A program made the translations under genes and the position numbers. Under the pieces are notes generated by a model. The model had not been told where the DNA came from. It did not search any database and saw only the letters and a program-made list of their open reading frames with translations. 64,000 bases of DNA from Manis javanica. Taxonomy: Eukaryota; Chordata; Mammalia; Pholidota; Manidae. How positions within the stretch are numbered: position 1 is the first letter of the stretch; each line of letters begins with the position of its first letter. Shown here piece by piece: positions 11,008 to 21,498 of this stretch. The stretch covers positions 434,001 to 498,000 of the forward strand of contig NC_133166.1 of assembly GCF_040802235.1 (NCBI RefSeq). The letters run 5' to 3'.

Positions 11008-11449
11008 TTAAGTATGTATAGGTTTTAAACTACTAACTAATTTGCACACACATATTAACATAATAGGAATACGGTGACATAAACAAAGCAAATCTATAAT
11101 TACCAGCCATCTCCAGTGAAGCCAAGAAAACCATTTAGGCACCCTAGGCATTTGTGAAAATTTATCTATGATATGATGGATATTTTCCAACTGTACTTGA
11201 ACCATCAGACAAATTAAAGCAGCCCATTTCTGGGATCTGTTCACATCCCATATGTTCTTTTAACCATAGATAGTCTATAGTCATGAGATTTTGGGGTGCT
11301 ACAACTTGCACCCCTCCCAACTCCTGGTTGAGTTCCAACAGTACAGATCCAGTCAAATTCGTTGTCTCACTGTATGCACATGCCAGCCTAGACATCTCCC
11401 TCCTCCTTCTTATGGCAAGTCCAGGAGACGGTGGGCTGGATGCAGCCAC
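11008..11449 (-). pseudogene. ERV envelope TM remnant (in copy B), frameshifted
   Basis: Two overlapping frames (11,449-11,162 and 11,244-11,008) together correspond to the TM remnant seen in copy A, with a frameshift between them. The cysteine motif is damaged: the stretch reads GCEQIPEMGC, losing one of the two adjacent cysteines. The C-terminal hydrophobic part is present in the second frame. The residues before it are basic (AIRRRREMS), unlike copies A and C. It is non-coding baggage of the L1 tail as far as the sequence shows. Confidence 0.7.
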
Positions 11450-11885
11450 AACCGCAGCATCGTCCGGATCCCTGTGGAGGCTTTTTGATGATCATCCCCC
11501 GGCACGAGTCCTCCAGAGAGTGCTGATGCCGGAAGCTCCTCCTCATATCGTATCTTAGTTCATTTTCTGGGTATCCAAGCTAGGCCTTGATCTTCTGCGT
11601 AGAAACAAACAGACCCTTTGCCCACACTTTGACATGCCCTCTATACCACTGTGCAGAACTCATTGGAGGTCAGCACACAGTAACTGCTTTTTTTTTTTTT
11701 TTAATTAAGAGAAAGGAATATTATCAGAAAAGAGTACCTCCATAGCTGATCATCTGACACCCTTTAAGTGATCAACATTAAGGATATTTAAAGCATGCGT
11801 TGATCATTGATTTACCAATAGTTTTATCCTGTTAAGGAGTAATCCCCCTTTTCTTTCTTTCTTTCTTTTTTTTTTTTTAAATTTT

Positions 11886-12220
11886 TAATCTACACTTACC
11901 TGAAGAATACTATGTTTACTATGCTCTCCCCTATATCAGGTCCCCCCTAACAACCACATTACGGTTACTGTCCATCAGCTTAGCAAAATGTGGTAGAGTC
12001 ACTACTTGTCCTCTCTGTGTTGTGCAGCCCACCCTCCCCTTTCTCCCTCCCCCCCATGCATGCTAATCTTAATACCCGCCTTCTTCTTCCCCCCCCTTAT
12101 CCCTCCCTGCCCACCCATCCTCCCCAGTTCCTTTCCCTTTGGTACCTGTTAGTCCATTTTTGGGTTCTGTAATTCTGCTGCTGTTTTGTTCCTTCAGTTT
12201 TTCCTTTGTTCCTATACTCC
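11886..12220 (-). other. L1 3' UTR of copy B with G-rich tract
   Basis: Follows the ORF2 stop. In sense it carries a long G-rich stretch (C-rich on the plus strand at about 12,030-12,125) with several runs of three or more Gs, the usual G-quadruplex-prone feature of mammalian L1 3' UTRs. It ends in an A-rich tract (plus-strand CTTT repeats at 11,850-11,870), which is probably the ancestral L1 poly(A) site now buried inside the unit. Confidence 0.75.
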
Positions 12221-15200
12221 TCAGATGAGTGAAATCATTTGGTATTTCTCTTTCTCCGCTTGGCTTATTTCACTGAGCATAATACTCTCCAGCTCCATCC
12301 ATGTTGCTGCAAATGGTTGGATTTTTCCACTTCTTATGGCTGAGTAGTATTCCATTGTGTATATGTACCACATCTTCTTTATCCATTCATCTACAGATGG
12401 ACATTTAGGTTGCTTCCAATTCTTGGCTATTGTAAATAGTGCTGCGATAAACATAGGAGTGCATCTGTCTTTCTCAAACTTGATTGCAGCGTTCTTAGGG
12501 TAAATTCCTAGGAGTGGAATTCCTGGGTCAAATGGTAGGTCTGTTTTGAGCATTTTGATGCACCTCCATACTGCTTTCCACAATGGTTGAACTAATTTAC
12601 ATTCCCACCAGCAGTGTAGGAGGGTTCCCCTTTCTCCACAGCCTCGCCAACATTTGTTGTTGTTTGTCTTTTGGATGGCAGCTATCCTTACTGGTGTAAG
12701 GTGATACCTCATTATAGTTTTAATTTGCATTTCTCTGATAATTAGCGATGTGGAGCATCTTTTCATGTGTCTCTTGGCCATCTGTATTTCTTTTTTGGAG
12801 AACTGTCTGTTCAGTTCCTCTGCCCATTTTTTAATTGGGTTATTTGTTTTTTGTTTGTTGAGGCGTGTGAGCTCTTTATATATTCTGGACGTCAAGCCTT
12901 TATCAGATCTGTCATTTTCAAATATATTCTCCCATACTGTAGGGTTCCTTTTTGTTCTATTGATGGTGTCTTTCGCTGTACAGAAGCTTTTCAGCTTAAT
13001 GTAGTCCCACTTGCTCATTTTTGCTGTTGTTTTCCTTGCCCGGGGAGATATGTTCAAGAAGAGATCACTCATGTTTATGTCTAAGAGGTTTTTGCCTATG
13101 TTTTTTTCCAAGAGTTTAATGGTTTCGTGACTTACATTCAGGTCTTTGATCCATTTTGAGTTTACCTTTGTATATGGGGTTAGACAATGGTCCAGTTTCA
13201 TTCTCCTACATGTAGCTGTCCAGTTTTGCCAGCACCATCTGTTGAAGAGACTGTCATTTTGCCATTGTATGTCCATGGCTCCTTTATCAAATATTAATTG
13301 ACCATATATGTTTGGGTTAATTTCTGGGGTCTCTAATCTGTTCCACTGGTCTGTGGCTCTGTTCTTGTGCCAGTACCAAATTGTCTTGATTACTATGGCT
13401 TTGTAGTAGAGCTTGAAGTTGGGGAGTGAGATCCCCCCTACTTTATTCTTCTTTTTCAGGATTGCTTTGGCTATTCGGGGTCTTTGGTGTTTCCATATGA
13501 ATTTTTGAATTATTTGTTCCAATTCATTGAAGAATGTTGCTGGTAATTTGAGAGGGATTGCATCAAATTTGTATATTGCTTTCGGCAGGATGGCCATTTT
13601 GACGATATTAATTCTTCCTAGCCATGAGCATGGGATGAGTTTCCATTTATTAGTGTCCCCTTTAATTTCTCTTAAGAGTGACTTGTAGTTTTCAGAGTAT
13701 AAGTCTTTCACTTCCTTGGTTAGGTTTATTCCTAGGTATTTTATTCTTTTTGATGCAATGGTGAATGGAATTGTTTTCCTGATTTCTCTTTCTATTGATT
13801 CGTTGTTAGTGTATAGGAAAGCTACAGATTTCTGTGTGTTGATTTTGTATCCTGCAACTTTGCTGTATTCCGATATCAGTTCTAGTAGTTTTGGAGTGGA
13901 GTCTTTAGGGTTTTTTATGTACAGTATCATATCATCTGCAAATAGTGACAGTTTAACTTCTTCTTTACCAATCTGGATTCCTTGTATTTCTTTGTTTTGT
14001 CTGATTGCCGTGGCTAGGACCTCCAGTACTATGTTAAATAACAGTGGGGAGAGTGGGCATCCCTGTCTGGTTCCCGATCTCAGTGGAAATGCTTTCAGCT
14101 TCTCGCTGTTCAGTATAATGCTGGCTGTGGGTTTATCATAGATGGCCTTTATTATGTTGAGGTACTTGCCCTCTATTCCCATTTTGCTGAGAGTTTTTAT
14201 CATGAATGGATGTTGAATTTTGTCAAATGCTTTTTCAGCATCTATGGAGATGATCATGTGGTTTTTGTCTTTCTTTTTGTTGATGTGGTGGATGATGTTG
14301 ATGGATTTTCGAATGTTGTACCATCCTTGCATCCCTGGGATGAACCCCACTTGGTCATGGTGTATGATCCTTTTGATATACTGTTGAATTCTGTTTGCTA
14401 ATATTTTATTGAGTATTTTTGCATCTACATTCATCAGGGATATTGGTCTGTAATTTTCTTTTTTGGTGGGGTCTTTTCCTGGTTTTGGTATTAGGGTGAT
14501 GTTGGCTTCATAGAATGAGTTTGGGAGTATTCCCTCTTCTTCTATTTTGTGGAACACTTTAAGGAGAATGGGTATTATGTCTTCTCTGTGTGTCTGATAA
14601 AATTCCGAGGTAAATCCGTCCGGCCCCGGGGTTTTGTTCTTGGGTAGTTTTTTGATTACTGTTTCAATTTCTTTGCTTGTAATTGGTTTGTTTAACTTTT
14701 GTGTTTCTTCCTTGGTCAGTCTTGGGAGGTTGTATTTTTCTAGGAAGTTGTCCATTTCTTCTAGGTTTTCCAGCTTCTTAGTATATAGGTTTTCATAGTA
14801 GTCTCTAATAATTCTTTGTATTTCTGTGGAGTCTGTCGTGATTTTTCCATTCTCATTTCTGATTATGTTGATTTGTGTTGACTCTCTTTTTCTCTTAATA
14901 AGTTGGGCTAGAGGCTTATCTATTTTGTTTATTTTCTCAAAGAACCAGCTCTTGGTTTCGTTGATTTTTGCTATTGTTTTATTCTTCTCAATTTTGTTTA
15001 TTTCTTCTCTGATCTTTATTATGTCCCTCCTTCTGCTGACTTTAGGCCTCATTTGTTCTTCTTTTTCCAGTTTTAATAATTGTGATGTTAGACTATTCAT
15101 TTGGGATTGTTCTTCCTTCTTCAAGTGTGACTGGATTGCTATATACTTTCCTCTTAAGACTGCTTTCGCTGCATCCCACAGAAGTTGGGGCTTAGTGTTG

Positions 15201-16036
15201 TTGTTGTCATTTGTTTCTATATATTCCTTGATCTCTATTTTGATTTGTTCATTGATCCATTGATTATTTAGTAGCATGTTGTTAAGCCTCCATGTGTTTG
15301 TGAGCCTTTTTGTTTTCTTTGTAGAATTTATTTCTACTTTCATACCTTTGTGGTCTGAAAAATTGGTTGGTAGAATTTCAATATTGTGGAATTTACTGAG
15401 GCTCTTTTTGTGAGCTAGTATGTGGTCTATTCTGGAGAATGTTCCATGTGCACTTGAGAAGAATGTATATCCTGTTGCTTTTGGATGTAAAGTTCTATAG
15501 ATGTCTATTATGTCCATCTGTTCTAGTGTGTTGTTCAGTGCCTGTGTGTCTTTACTTATTTTCTGCCTGGTGGATCTATCCTTTGGGGTGAGTGGTGTGT
15601 TGAAGTCTCCTACAATGAATGCATTGCAGTCTATTTCCCTCTTTAGTTCTGTTAGTATTTGCTTCACATATGCTGGTGCTCCTGTATTGGGTGCATATAT
15701 ATTTAGAATGGTTATATCCTCTTGTTGGACTAAGCCCTTTATCATTATGTAGTGGCCTTCTTTATCTCTTGTTACTTTCTTTGTTTTGAAGTCTATTTTG
15801 TCTGATATTAGTACTGCAACCCCTGCTTTCTTCTCACTGTTGTTTGCCTGAAATATGTTTTTCCATCCCTTGACTTTTAGTCTATGCTTATCTTTGGATT
15901 TAAGGTGAGTTTCTTGTAAGCAGCATATAGATGGGTCTTGCTTTTTTATCCATTCTATTACTCTATGTCTTTTGATTGGTGCATTAAGTCCATTTACATT
16001 TAGGGTGACTATTGAAAGATATGTACTTATTGCCAT
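12221..16036 (-). CDS. L1 ORF2p (endonuclease / reverse transcriptase), intact
   Basis: 1,271 codons from the ATG ([20 protein letters not shown]) to the stop; the open frame extends nine codons further upstream through a TTG, but ATG is the sensible start. ORF2p nicks target DNA and reverse-transcribes L1 RNA in place. Visible domains: an apurinic-type endonuclease (NVNGLN; CCLQETH near residue 42; GDFNTPL; SDHKG near residue 228), the reverse transcriptase ([44 protein letters not shown] near residue 700), and a C-terminal cysteine cluster of form C-X3-C-X7-H-X4-C ([18 protein letters not shown] near residue 1,130-1,147). Length matches mammalian ORF2p (about 1,275). No stop or frameshift interrupts it, unlike every other ORF2 in the window. 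Translation is presumably by reinitiation after ORF1, since there is only about 0.2 kb between them. Confidence 0.95.
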   Translation of the reverse strand: MAISTYLSIVTLNVNGLNAPIKRHRVIEWIKKQDPSICCLQETHLKSKDKHRLKVKGWKNIFQANNSEKKAGVAVLISDKIDFKTKKVTRDKEGHYIMIKGLVQQEDITILNIYAPNTGAPAYVKQILTELKREIDCNAFIVGDFNTPLTPKDRSTRQKISKDTQALNNTLEQMDIIDIYRTLHPKATGYTFFSSAHGTFSRIDHILAHKKSLSKFHNIEILPTNFSDHKGMKVEINSTKKTKRLTNTWRLNNMLLNNQWINEQIKIEIKEYIETNDNNNTKPQLLWDAAKAVLRGKYIAIQSHLKKEEQSQMNSLTSQLLKLEKEEQMRPKVSRRRDIIKIREEINKIEKNKTIAKINETKSWFFEKINKIDKPLAQLIKRKRESTQINIIRNENGKITTDSTEIQRIIRDYYENLYTKKLENLEEMDNFLEKYNLPRLTKEETQKLNKPITSKEIETVIKKLPKNKTPGPDGFTSEFYQTHREDIIPILLKVFHKIEEEGILPNSFYEANITLIPKPGKDPTKKENYRPISLMNVDAKILNKILANRIQQYIKRIIHHDQVGFIPGMQGWYNIRKSINIIHHINKKKDKNHMIISIDAEKAFDKIQHPFMIKTLSKMGIEGKYLNIIKAIYDKPTASIILNSEKLKAFPLRSGTRQGCPLSPLLFNIVLEVLATAIRQNKEIQGIQIGKEEVKLSLFADDMILYIKNPKDSTPKLLELISEYSKVAGYKINTQKSVAFLYTNNESIEREIRKTIPFTIASKRIKYLGINLTKEVKDLYSENYKSLLREIKGDTNKWKLIPCSWLGRINIVKMAILPKAIYKFDAIPLKLPATFFNELEQIIQKFIWKHQRPRIAKAILKKKNKVGGISLPNFKLYYKAIVIKTIWYWHKNRATDQWNRLETPEINPNIYGQLIFDKGAMDIQWQNDSLFNRWCWQNWTATCRRMKLDHCLTPYTKVNSKWIKDLNVSHETIKLLEKNIGKNLLDINMSDLFLNISPRARKTTAKMSKWDYIKLKSFCTAKDTINRTKRNPTVWENIFENDRSDKGLTSRIYKELTRLNKQKTNNPIKKWAEELNRQFSKKEIQMAKRHMKRCSTSLIIREMQIKTIMRYHLTPVRIAAIQKTNNNKCWRGCGERGTLLHCWWECKLVQPLWKAVWRCIKMLKTDLPFDPGIPLLGIYPKNAAIKFEKDRCTPMFIAALFTIAKNWKQPKCPSVDEWIKKMWYIYTMEYYSAIRSGKIQPFAATWMELESIMLSEISQAEKEKYQMISLI

Positions 16037-16231
16037 TGCAGGCTTTAGATTCGTGGTTACCAAAGGTTCAAGGTTAGCTTCTTTAGTATCTTACTGCCTA
16101 ACTTAGCTCGCTTATTGAGCTGTTATATACACTGTCTGGAGAGTCTTTTCTTCTCTCCCTTCTTATTCCTCCTCCTCCATTCTTCATATGTTGTGTGTTT
16201 TGTTCTGTGCTCTTTTTAGGGGTGCTCCCAT

Positions 16232-17155
16232 CTAGAGCAGTCCCTGTAGGATGCCTTGTAGAGGTGGTTTGTGGGAAGCAAATTCCCTCAGCTTTTGCTT
16301 GTCTGGGAATTGCTTGATCCCACCATCATATTTAAATGATAGTCGTGCTGGATACAGTATCCTTGGTTCAAGGCCCTTCTGTTTCATTGCATTAAGTATA
16401 TCATGCCATTCTCTTCTGGCCTGTAGGGTTTCTGTTGAGAAGTCTGATGTTAGCCTGATTGGTTTTCCTTTATAGGTGACCTTTTTCTCTCTAGCTGCCT
16501 TTAAAACTCTTTCCTTGTCCTTGATCCTTGCCATTTTAATTATTATGTGTCTTGGTGTTGTCCTCCTTGGATCCTTTCTGTTGGGGGTTCTGTATAATTC
16601 CATGGTCTGTTCGATTATTTCCTCCCCCAGTTTGGGGAAGTTTTCAGCAATTATTTCTTCAAAGACACTTTCTATCCCTTTTCCTCTTTCTTCCTCTTCT
16701 GGTATCCCTATAATACGAATGTTTTTCCTTTTGTATTGGTCACATATTTCTCTTAGTGTTGTTTCATTCCTGGAGATCCTTTTATCTCTCTCTATGTCAG
16801 CTTCTATACGTTCCTGTTCTCTGGCTTCTATTCCTTCAATGGCCTCTTGCATCTTATCCATTCTGCTTATAAATCCTTCCAGGGATTGTTTCACTTCTGT
16901 GATCTCTTTCCTGACATCTGTGATCTCCTTCCGGACTTCATCCCACTGCTCTTGCATTTTTCTCTGCATCTCATCCCACTGCTCTTGCATTTTTCTCTGC
17001 ATCTCATCCCATTGCTCTTGCATTTTTCTCTGCATCTCTGTCAGCATGTTCATGATTTTTATTTTGAATTCTTTTTCAGGAAGACTAGTTAGGTCTGTCT
17101 CCTTCTCAGGTGTTGTCTCTGTGATCTTTGTCTGCCTGTAGTTTTGCCTTTTCAT
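16232..17155 (-). CDS. L1 ORF1p (RNA-binding coiled-coil protein), intact
   Basis: 307 codons starting MKRQNYRQTKITETTPE. ORF1p forms trimers that coat L1 RNA and act as a chaperone. In order: a short N-terminal region, a long coiled coil (about residues 35-125) that includes three direct copies of an 11-residue unit (MQRKMQEQWDE; about residues 40-72), the RRM-like domain (RKNIRIIGIPEEEE), and the C-terminal domain (ARREWHDILNAMKQKGLEPR, ARLSF). The repeat adds 22 residues relative to the single unit in the older copy C (MQRNIRERRDE). No disabling mutation. It lies 5' of ORF2 in the same element and would be read from the same transcript. Confidence 0.93.
   Translation of the reverse strand: MKRQNYRQTKITETTPEKETDLTSLPEKEFKIKIMNMLTEMQRKMQEQWDEMQRKMQEQWDEMQRKMQEQWDEVRKEITDVRKEITEVKQSLEGFISRMDKMQEAIEGIEAREQERIEADIERDKRISRNETTLREICDQYKRKNIRIIGIPEEEERGKGIESVFEEIIAENFPKLGEEIIEQTMELYRTPNRKDPRRTTPRHIIIKMARIKDKERVLKAAREKKVTYKGKPIRLTSDFSTETLQARREWHDILNAMKQKGLEPRILYPARLSFKYDGGIKQFPDKQKLREFASHKPPLQGILQGLL
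16939..17037 (-). repeat. 33 bp x 3 in-frame tandem repeat inside ORF1
   Basis: Three adjacent 33 bp units starting at 16,939, 16,972 and 17,005, differing by a single base in the last (CATCCCATTG against CATCCCACTG). They encode the hendecad repeat in the coiled coil. Copy C has one unit at the corresponding place. Confidence 0.95.
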
Positions 17156-18451
17156 GGTGATAGAGATAGTTTGCAGAGCTGGTACAAGTGACCGCTGGAA
17201 TAGCTTCCCTTCTTGTTGGTTTGTAGCCTTTTCCTGGGAGAATAGCGACCTCTAGTGGCTTGTGCTGGGCAGCTGCGCGCAGACAGGGCTTCTGCTTCCT
17301 GCCCAGTTGCTTTGGGGTTTATCTCCGCTGTTGCTGTGGGCTTGGCCTGGCTGGGGCTGTTCCTCCAAAATGGTGGAGCCCCGTTGGAGGGGGAGCAGCC
17401 AGGAGACTATTTATCTCCGTAAGGGGCCTCTGTGCTCCCTGCTGCCCAGGGGGTTAGAGTGCCCAGAGATCCCCAGATTCCCTGCTTCTGGTCTAAGTGA
17501 CCTGTCCTGCCCCTTTAAGATTTCCAAAAAGCACTCTCCAAACCAAAACAACAGCAGCAACAATGAGAGAGGGAACAGAAAGAAAGAGAAAAAAAAAAGG
17601 AAAAAAAGGGAAAAAACAAGCGATTTTTTTTTTTTTTTTTTTTTTTGTCCTCAGGTGCCGGTCCCAGGCACCCGCTCACTGGTCCTGCTGCCCTGTCTCC
17701 CTAGCACCAGGGTCCCTGTCCTTTCAAGGCTTCCAAAAAGCACCCACCCACCGGTCCCGCAGGGAAGGAATGCTCAATATTCTTTGTCCTCAGGCACTGG
17801 TCCCACGCACCCGCTCACCAGTCCCGCCGCCCTGCCTCCCTAGCACCGGGGTCCCTGTCCCTTTTAGGCTTCCAAAAAGCACTCGCAGAAAAGAGAAAAA
17901 AAAAAGGGGAAAAACGCGCGATTTCCTCTGTTCTCAAGTGCCGGTCTCAGGCACCCGCCCACCGGTCCCGCAGGGAAAAACGGGGGATATTCTTTGTCCT
18001 CAGGCGCCGGTCCCAGCCACCCGCTCACCAGTCCCGCCACCGTGCCTCCCTAGCACTGGGGTCCCCGTCCCTTCAAGGCTTTCAAAAAGCGCTCGCCAAA
18101 AAGAGAAAAAAAAAAAAGGGGAAAAACGCGCGACCTCCTCCGTCCTCAGGCACTGGTCTCAGGCACCCGCCCCCAGGTCTCGCAGGGAGAAACGCGGGAT
18201 ATTCTTTTTCCTCCGGCGCCGTTCCCAGGCACCTCCTCACCGGTCCCGCCACCCTGCCTCCCCAGCAACGGGGGCCCGTCCCTCTAAGGCTTCCAAAAAG
18301 CGCTCGCCAAAAAAAAAAAAAAAAAAAAAACACCGCTCCGGTTTCTCTCCACCCGCCGGGAGCCGGGGGGAGGGGCGCTCGGGTCCCGCCGGGCTGGGGC
18401 TTGTATCTTACCCCCTTCACAAGGCGCTGGGTTCTTGCAGGTGTGGATGTG
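17156..18451 (-). promoter_or_regulatory. L1 5' UTR / internal promoter of copy B with ~210 bp tandem units
   Basis: GC- and CpG-rich leader upstream of ORF1. A marker phrase (TCCAAAAAGC or close) recurs at about 17,522, 17,731, 17,870, 18,080 and 18,291, giving steps of about 209, 139, 210 and 211. Each unit also carries a 'caggc(a/g)c(c/t)ggtc' block, a 'cctgcctccc(t)agca' block and an A-rich block on the plus strand. Copy C has only one such unit, so the array arose by expansion. By analogy with the mouse L1 monomers this is probably promoter sequence, but promoter function is an inference. The outermost ~133 bp, with the YY1-like AGCCAAGAT of copy C, is missing. Confidence 0.8.
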
Positions 18452-18468
18452 GTTTCATGCATATTTTT
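18452..18468. repeat. Target-site duplication (right) of copy B
   Basis: Second copy of GTTTCATGCATATTTTT, directly after the 5' UTR end (...GTGTGGATGTG on the plus strand). Confidence 0.9.
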
Positions 18469-18989
18469 ATTGTCAATAAGTATACATTTATTTTGACATG
18501 CTCAATTCAAATGACTGGAAAGTGTATAAGCAATCCTTATGTTATACATTGATTGTATGTCCTCTAACCATAGTTACAATTGTTTTAAGTGAATAAAATG
18601 CTACAATAATATATACATTTTAAACTTTCATACTCATATTCTAGTAAATTTTTTCTCCACCAAGAGTTAATGCATAGTGTGTTCTCTGAGCACTTTTATG
18701 TTGGAAAATACTTTTATGTTGCCTTAACATTTGAATGCCAGTTTGCTTGGTTATAAAACTTGGCACACTTTTTTCGAGGGAGAGTTTGTAATCATTGCTC
18801 TATCATCTTTTGATGTTTAATGTTACTTTAGAAAAGTCCAATGCCAATCTGACGTTTTTCCTTACAGGAAACTTGCTATTCTTTTCCCCTGGATGTCCAA
18901 AGGAATCTTTGTCATTGCAGCCCTGTAACTTCACTAAGGATGACTTGGTGTTGATCCTGTATTGATTTTTCTTAAAACAAGGTGTGTAC
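18469..18989. other. Unassigned DNA, possibly worn LINE
   Basis: T-rich text such as 'ggttataaaacttggcacac' and 'ctatcatcttttgatg' faintly recalls the complement of a half-L1 (HAL1) or old L1 ORF1. Not strong enough for a call. Confidence 0.3.
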
Positions 18990-19404
18990 TTTATTTTTTA
19001 AGTGTATTAATTGAAGTATAGTTGATATACAATATTATATTTGTCTCAAGTATACAACGCAGTGCTTCAACAGTTACACACATTATTAAATCCTCACCCC
19101 AACTAGTGCAGTTACTATCTGTCAACATAGAAAGATGCTACAGAGTTATTGACTATATTCTCCATGCTGCACTTCCAGCCCTGTGAGCAATTTATATTAT
19201 GATTGAGATTTTGTGCTCTTTATCCCCCCTACCCACCTCACCCACCCATCCTAACTCCTCTCCCATGGTAACCACCAGTCACTTCACAGTGTCTATGTGT
19301 CTATTGGTGGTTTTGTTCATTTTGTTTTGTTTTCCCTTTAGATTCCACAAATAAGTGAAATCATAAGTATTTGTCTTTCTCTGTTTGGCTTATTTTACTT
19401 AACA
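18990..19404 (-). mobile_element. 3' end of the old host L1 interrupted by copy C
   Basis: Complement of an L1 3' UTR and ORF2 end ('gaagtatagttgatatacaa' through 'ggtaaccaccagtcac' to 'ggcttattttacttaacat'). It stops abruptly at 19,404. Its missing continuation is found at 21,499-21,656 on the opposite strand: joined across the breakpoint, the old L1 text is uninterrupted. It is the left part of the same old L1 that resumes at 27,456. Confidence 0.75.
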
Positions 19405-21483
19405 TATGTGTTTTTCCATCCCTTGACTTTTAGTCTGTGATTGTCTTTGGGTTTGAGGTGAGTTTCTTGTAAGCAGCATATAGATGGGTCTTGCTTTTTT
19501 ATCCATTCTATTACTCTGTGTCTTTTGATTGGTGCATTCAGTTCATTTACATTTAGGGTGACTATTCAAAGATATGTACTTATTACCATTGCAGGCTTCA
19601 GATTCGTGGTTACCAAATGTTCAAGGTTAGCTTCTTTAGTATCTTACTGCCTAACTTAGCTCGCTTATTGAGCTGTTATATACAATGTCTGGAGATTCTT
19701 TTCTTCTCTCCCTTCGTATTCCTCCTCCTCCATTCTTTATATGTTGGTTGTTTTATTCTGTGCTCTTTCGCGTTTCCTTTAACTGCTTTTAGTGGGTAGT
19801 TGATTTTATTTTTTGCCTTTAGTTAGTATTTGGTTGGTCTGCTTTCTTTGCTATGATTTATTTTCTCTGGTGACATCTGTTTAGTCTTAGGAGTGCTCCC
19901 GTCTAGAGCAGTCCCTCTAAAATACCCTGTAGAGGTAGTTTGGGGGAGGCAAATTCCCTCAACTTTTGCTTGTCTGGGAATTATTTAATCCTTCATATTT
20001 AAATGATAATCATGCTGGATACATTATCCTTGGTTCGAGGCTCATCTGTTTCATTGCATTAAGTATATCATGCCATTGTCTTCTGGCCTGTAAGGTTTCT
20101 GCTGAGAAGTCTGATGATAGCCTGATGGGTTTTCCTTTGCAAATGACCATTTTTTCTGTCTGGTTGCCTTTAATACTTTGTCCTTGTCTTTGATCTTTAC
20201 CATTTTAATTATTATGTGTCTTGGTATTGCCCTCCTTGGGTCCTTTCTGTTGGGAGTTCTGTGTATTTCCGTGGTCTGTTCGATTATTTCCTCCCCCAGT
20301 TTGGGGAAATTTTTGGCAATTATTTCTTCAAAGAAACTTTCTATCCCTTTTTCTCTCTCTTCTTCTTCTGGTACCCCTATAATATGGATATTGTTCCTTT
20401 TGGATTGGTCACACAGTTCTCTTAATATTGTTTCATTCCTGGAGATCCTTTTATCTCTCTCTGCATCAGCTTCTATGCGTTCCTGTTCTCTGGTTTCTAT
20501 TCCATCTATGGCCTCTTGCATCTTATCCATTCTGCTTATAAATCCTTCCAGAGTTTGTTTCACTTCTGTAATCTCTTTCCGGGCATCTGTAATCTCCCTC
20601 CAGACTTCATCTCTTCGCTCTCGTATATTTCTCTGCATCTCCATCAGCATGTTTATGATTTTTGTTTTGAATTCTTTTTCAGGAAGACTGGTTAGGTCTG
20701 TCTCCTCAGGTGTTGTCTCTGTTATCTTTGTCTGCCTGAAATTTTGCCTTTTCATGGTGATAGAGATAGTTTGCAGAGCTGGCACGAGTGATGGCTGGAA
20801 GAAATTCCCTTCTTGTTGGTTTGTGGCCTTCCTCTCCTGGGAGAACAGCGACCTCTTGTGGCTTGTCCTGGGCAGCTGCGTGCAGACGGGGTTTCTGATT
20901 CTTGCCCGGCCGCTATGGAGTTTATCTCCACTGTAGCTGTGGGTGTGGCTTGCCTAGGGCTGCTGCTCTGATATTGTGGAGCTGCGTTGGCTGGGGAATG
21001 CCCGGGAGACTATTATCTGCGTGAGGGGCCTCTGTGCTCCCTGCTGCCCAGGGGGTTAGAGTGCCCAGAGTTCCCCAGATTCCCTGCTGCTGGGCTAAGT
21101 GTCCCAGGATGCTTCCGTCCAGTTTTGGGGTCCCTGTCCCTTTAAGACTTCCAAAGAGCTCTCACTTTTCTTTGTCCCCAGGGCGCCGGCTGTGGGGACC
21201 CACTCACAGGTATTCCTGACCTGTTTCCCTCGCCGCTCCAACTCCTCTACTCCTGCCTGGAGCTGGGGTGTGGGGCGCTCATGTTCCACCAGCCGGGGCT
21301 TGTATCTTACCCCCTTCATGAGGCACTGTGTTTTTGCAGGTGTGGATGTGGTCTGGCTGTTGTCCTGTGTCTTCTGGTCTCTCTTTTAGGAAGAGTTGTC
21401 TTTGTTGTATTTTCAAAAATATATGTGGTTTTGGGAGGAGATTTCCACTGCTCTACTCCTGCTGCAATCTTGGCTCTGCCTCT
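19405..21483 (-). mobile_element. 5' part of young L1 copy C (5' UTR, ORF1, start of ORF2), inverted
   Basis: In sense: complete-looking 5' UTR starting with an AGCCAAGAT motif near 21,470 (the YY1-like site common at mammalian L1 5' ends), a single copy of the marker phrase that is repeated in copy B, ORF1, a long inter-ORF spacer that is about 110 bp longer than that of copy B, and the first part of ORF2 up to the GWK position. The rest of the element continues on the plus strand from 21,657. Confidence 0.85.
19918..20755 (-). pseudogene. L1 ORF1 of copy C, frameshifted
   Basis: ATG at 20,755 (MKRQNFRQTKITETTPEE). The frame is open for about 230 codons through the coiled coil and most of the RRM-like part, but it leaves the correct frame after KVLKATRQKK. 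The C-terminal domain is then out of frame (the visible 'GYHQTSQQKPYRPE' is frame-shifted text). One coiled-coil unit instead of the three in copy B. The 3' limit is by comparison with copy B. Confidence 0.8.
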
Positions 21484-21498
21484 CAACCCTATGTTTAT
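21484..21498. repeat. Target-site duplication of copy C, inverted copy
   Basis: AACCCTATGTTTATT, the reverse complement of AATAAACATAGGGTT at 27,441-27,455. TSDs are normally direct repeats; here the pair is inverted because this copy lies inside the inversion. Confidence 0.85.

Larger units (their letters stand above)
10051..11850 (-). mobile_element. ERV-derived 3' tail of copy B (env remnant + LTR-like segment)
   Basis: About 1.8 kb between the L1 3' UTR A-rich tract and the poly(A). In sense: a ~140 bp lead segment, a second A-rich tract (T-run at about 11,690-11,702), a leader-like stretch, the env TM remnant (11,449-11,008), then about 0.95 kb LTR-like sequence to the poly(A). The order env TM, then U3-like, then AATAAA and tail is what the 3' end of an ERV mRNA would look like. 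LTR identity is inferred from position and polyadenylation signal; no second LTR is present to prove it. Confidence 0.75.
10043..18451 (-). mobile_element. Near-full-length young L1 (copy B) with ERV-derived 3' tail
   Basis: One 8.4 kb unit on the minus strand. In sense order: 5' UTR with tandem units (18,451-17,156), ORF1 (17,155-16,232), 168-195 bp spacer, ORF2 (16,036-12,221), L1 3' UTR (to about 11,886), A-rich tract, ERV-derived tail (about 11,850-10,051) with AATAAA, and poly(A). Both ORFs are open. A perfect 17 bp TSD brackets the whole, which shows that the L1 and ERV parts came in as one cDNA. Relative to copy C it lacks the outermost ~133 bp of 5' UTR. CpG-containing stretches in the 5' UTR are still undecayed. 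A candidate recent 'source-like' element; present activity cannot be judged from sequence alone. Confidence 0.92.

Noticed and set aside
16037-16063. ORF2 starting nine codons earlier
   Set aside because: The upstream codon is TTG; the ATG at 16,036 gives the usual ORF2p N-terminus.
12750-16475. Several plus-strand open frames of 60-145 codons across copy B (for example 13,716-14,141 and 14,826-15,263)
   Set aside because: They are antisense shadows of the L1 ORF2/ORF1 coding strand; hydrophobic composition comes from A-rich sense codons.
16476-17141. 221-codon plus-strand frame
   Set aside because: Antisense of ORF1; the apparent internal repeat (CSCIFLCISSH) is the antisense of the 33 bp ORF1 triplication.
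17497-18552. A 351-codon plus-strand open frame in the 5' UTR of copy B
   Set aside because: It runs through the tandem, stop-poor GC-rich units and homopolymers; composition is Pro/Arg/Lys/Phe-biased, with no domain and antisense to the L1.
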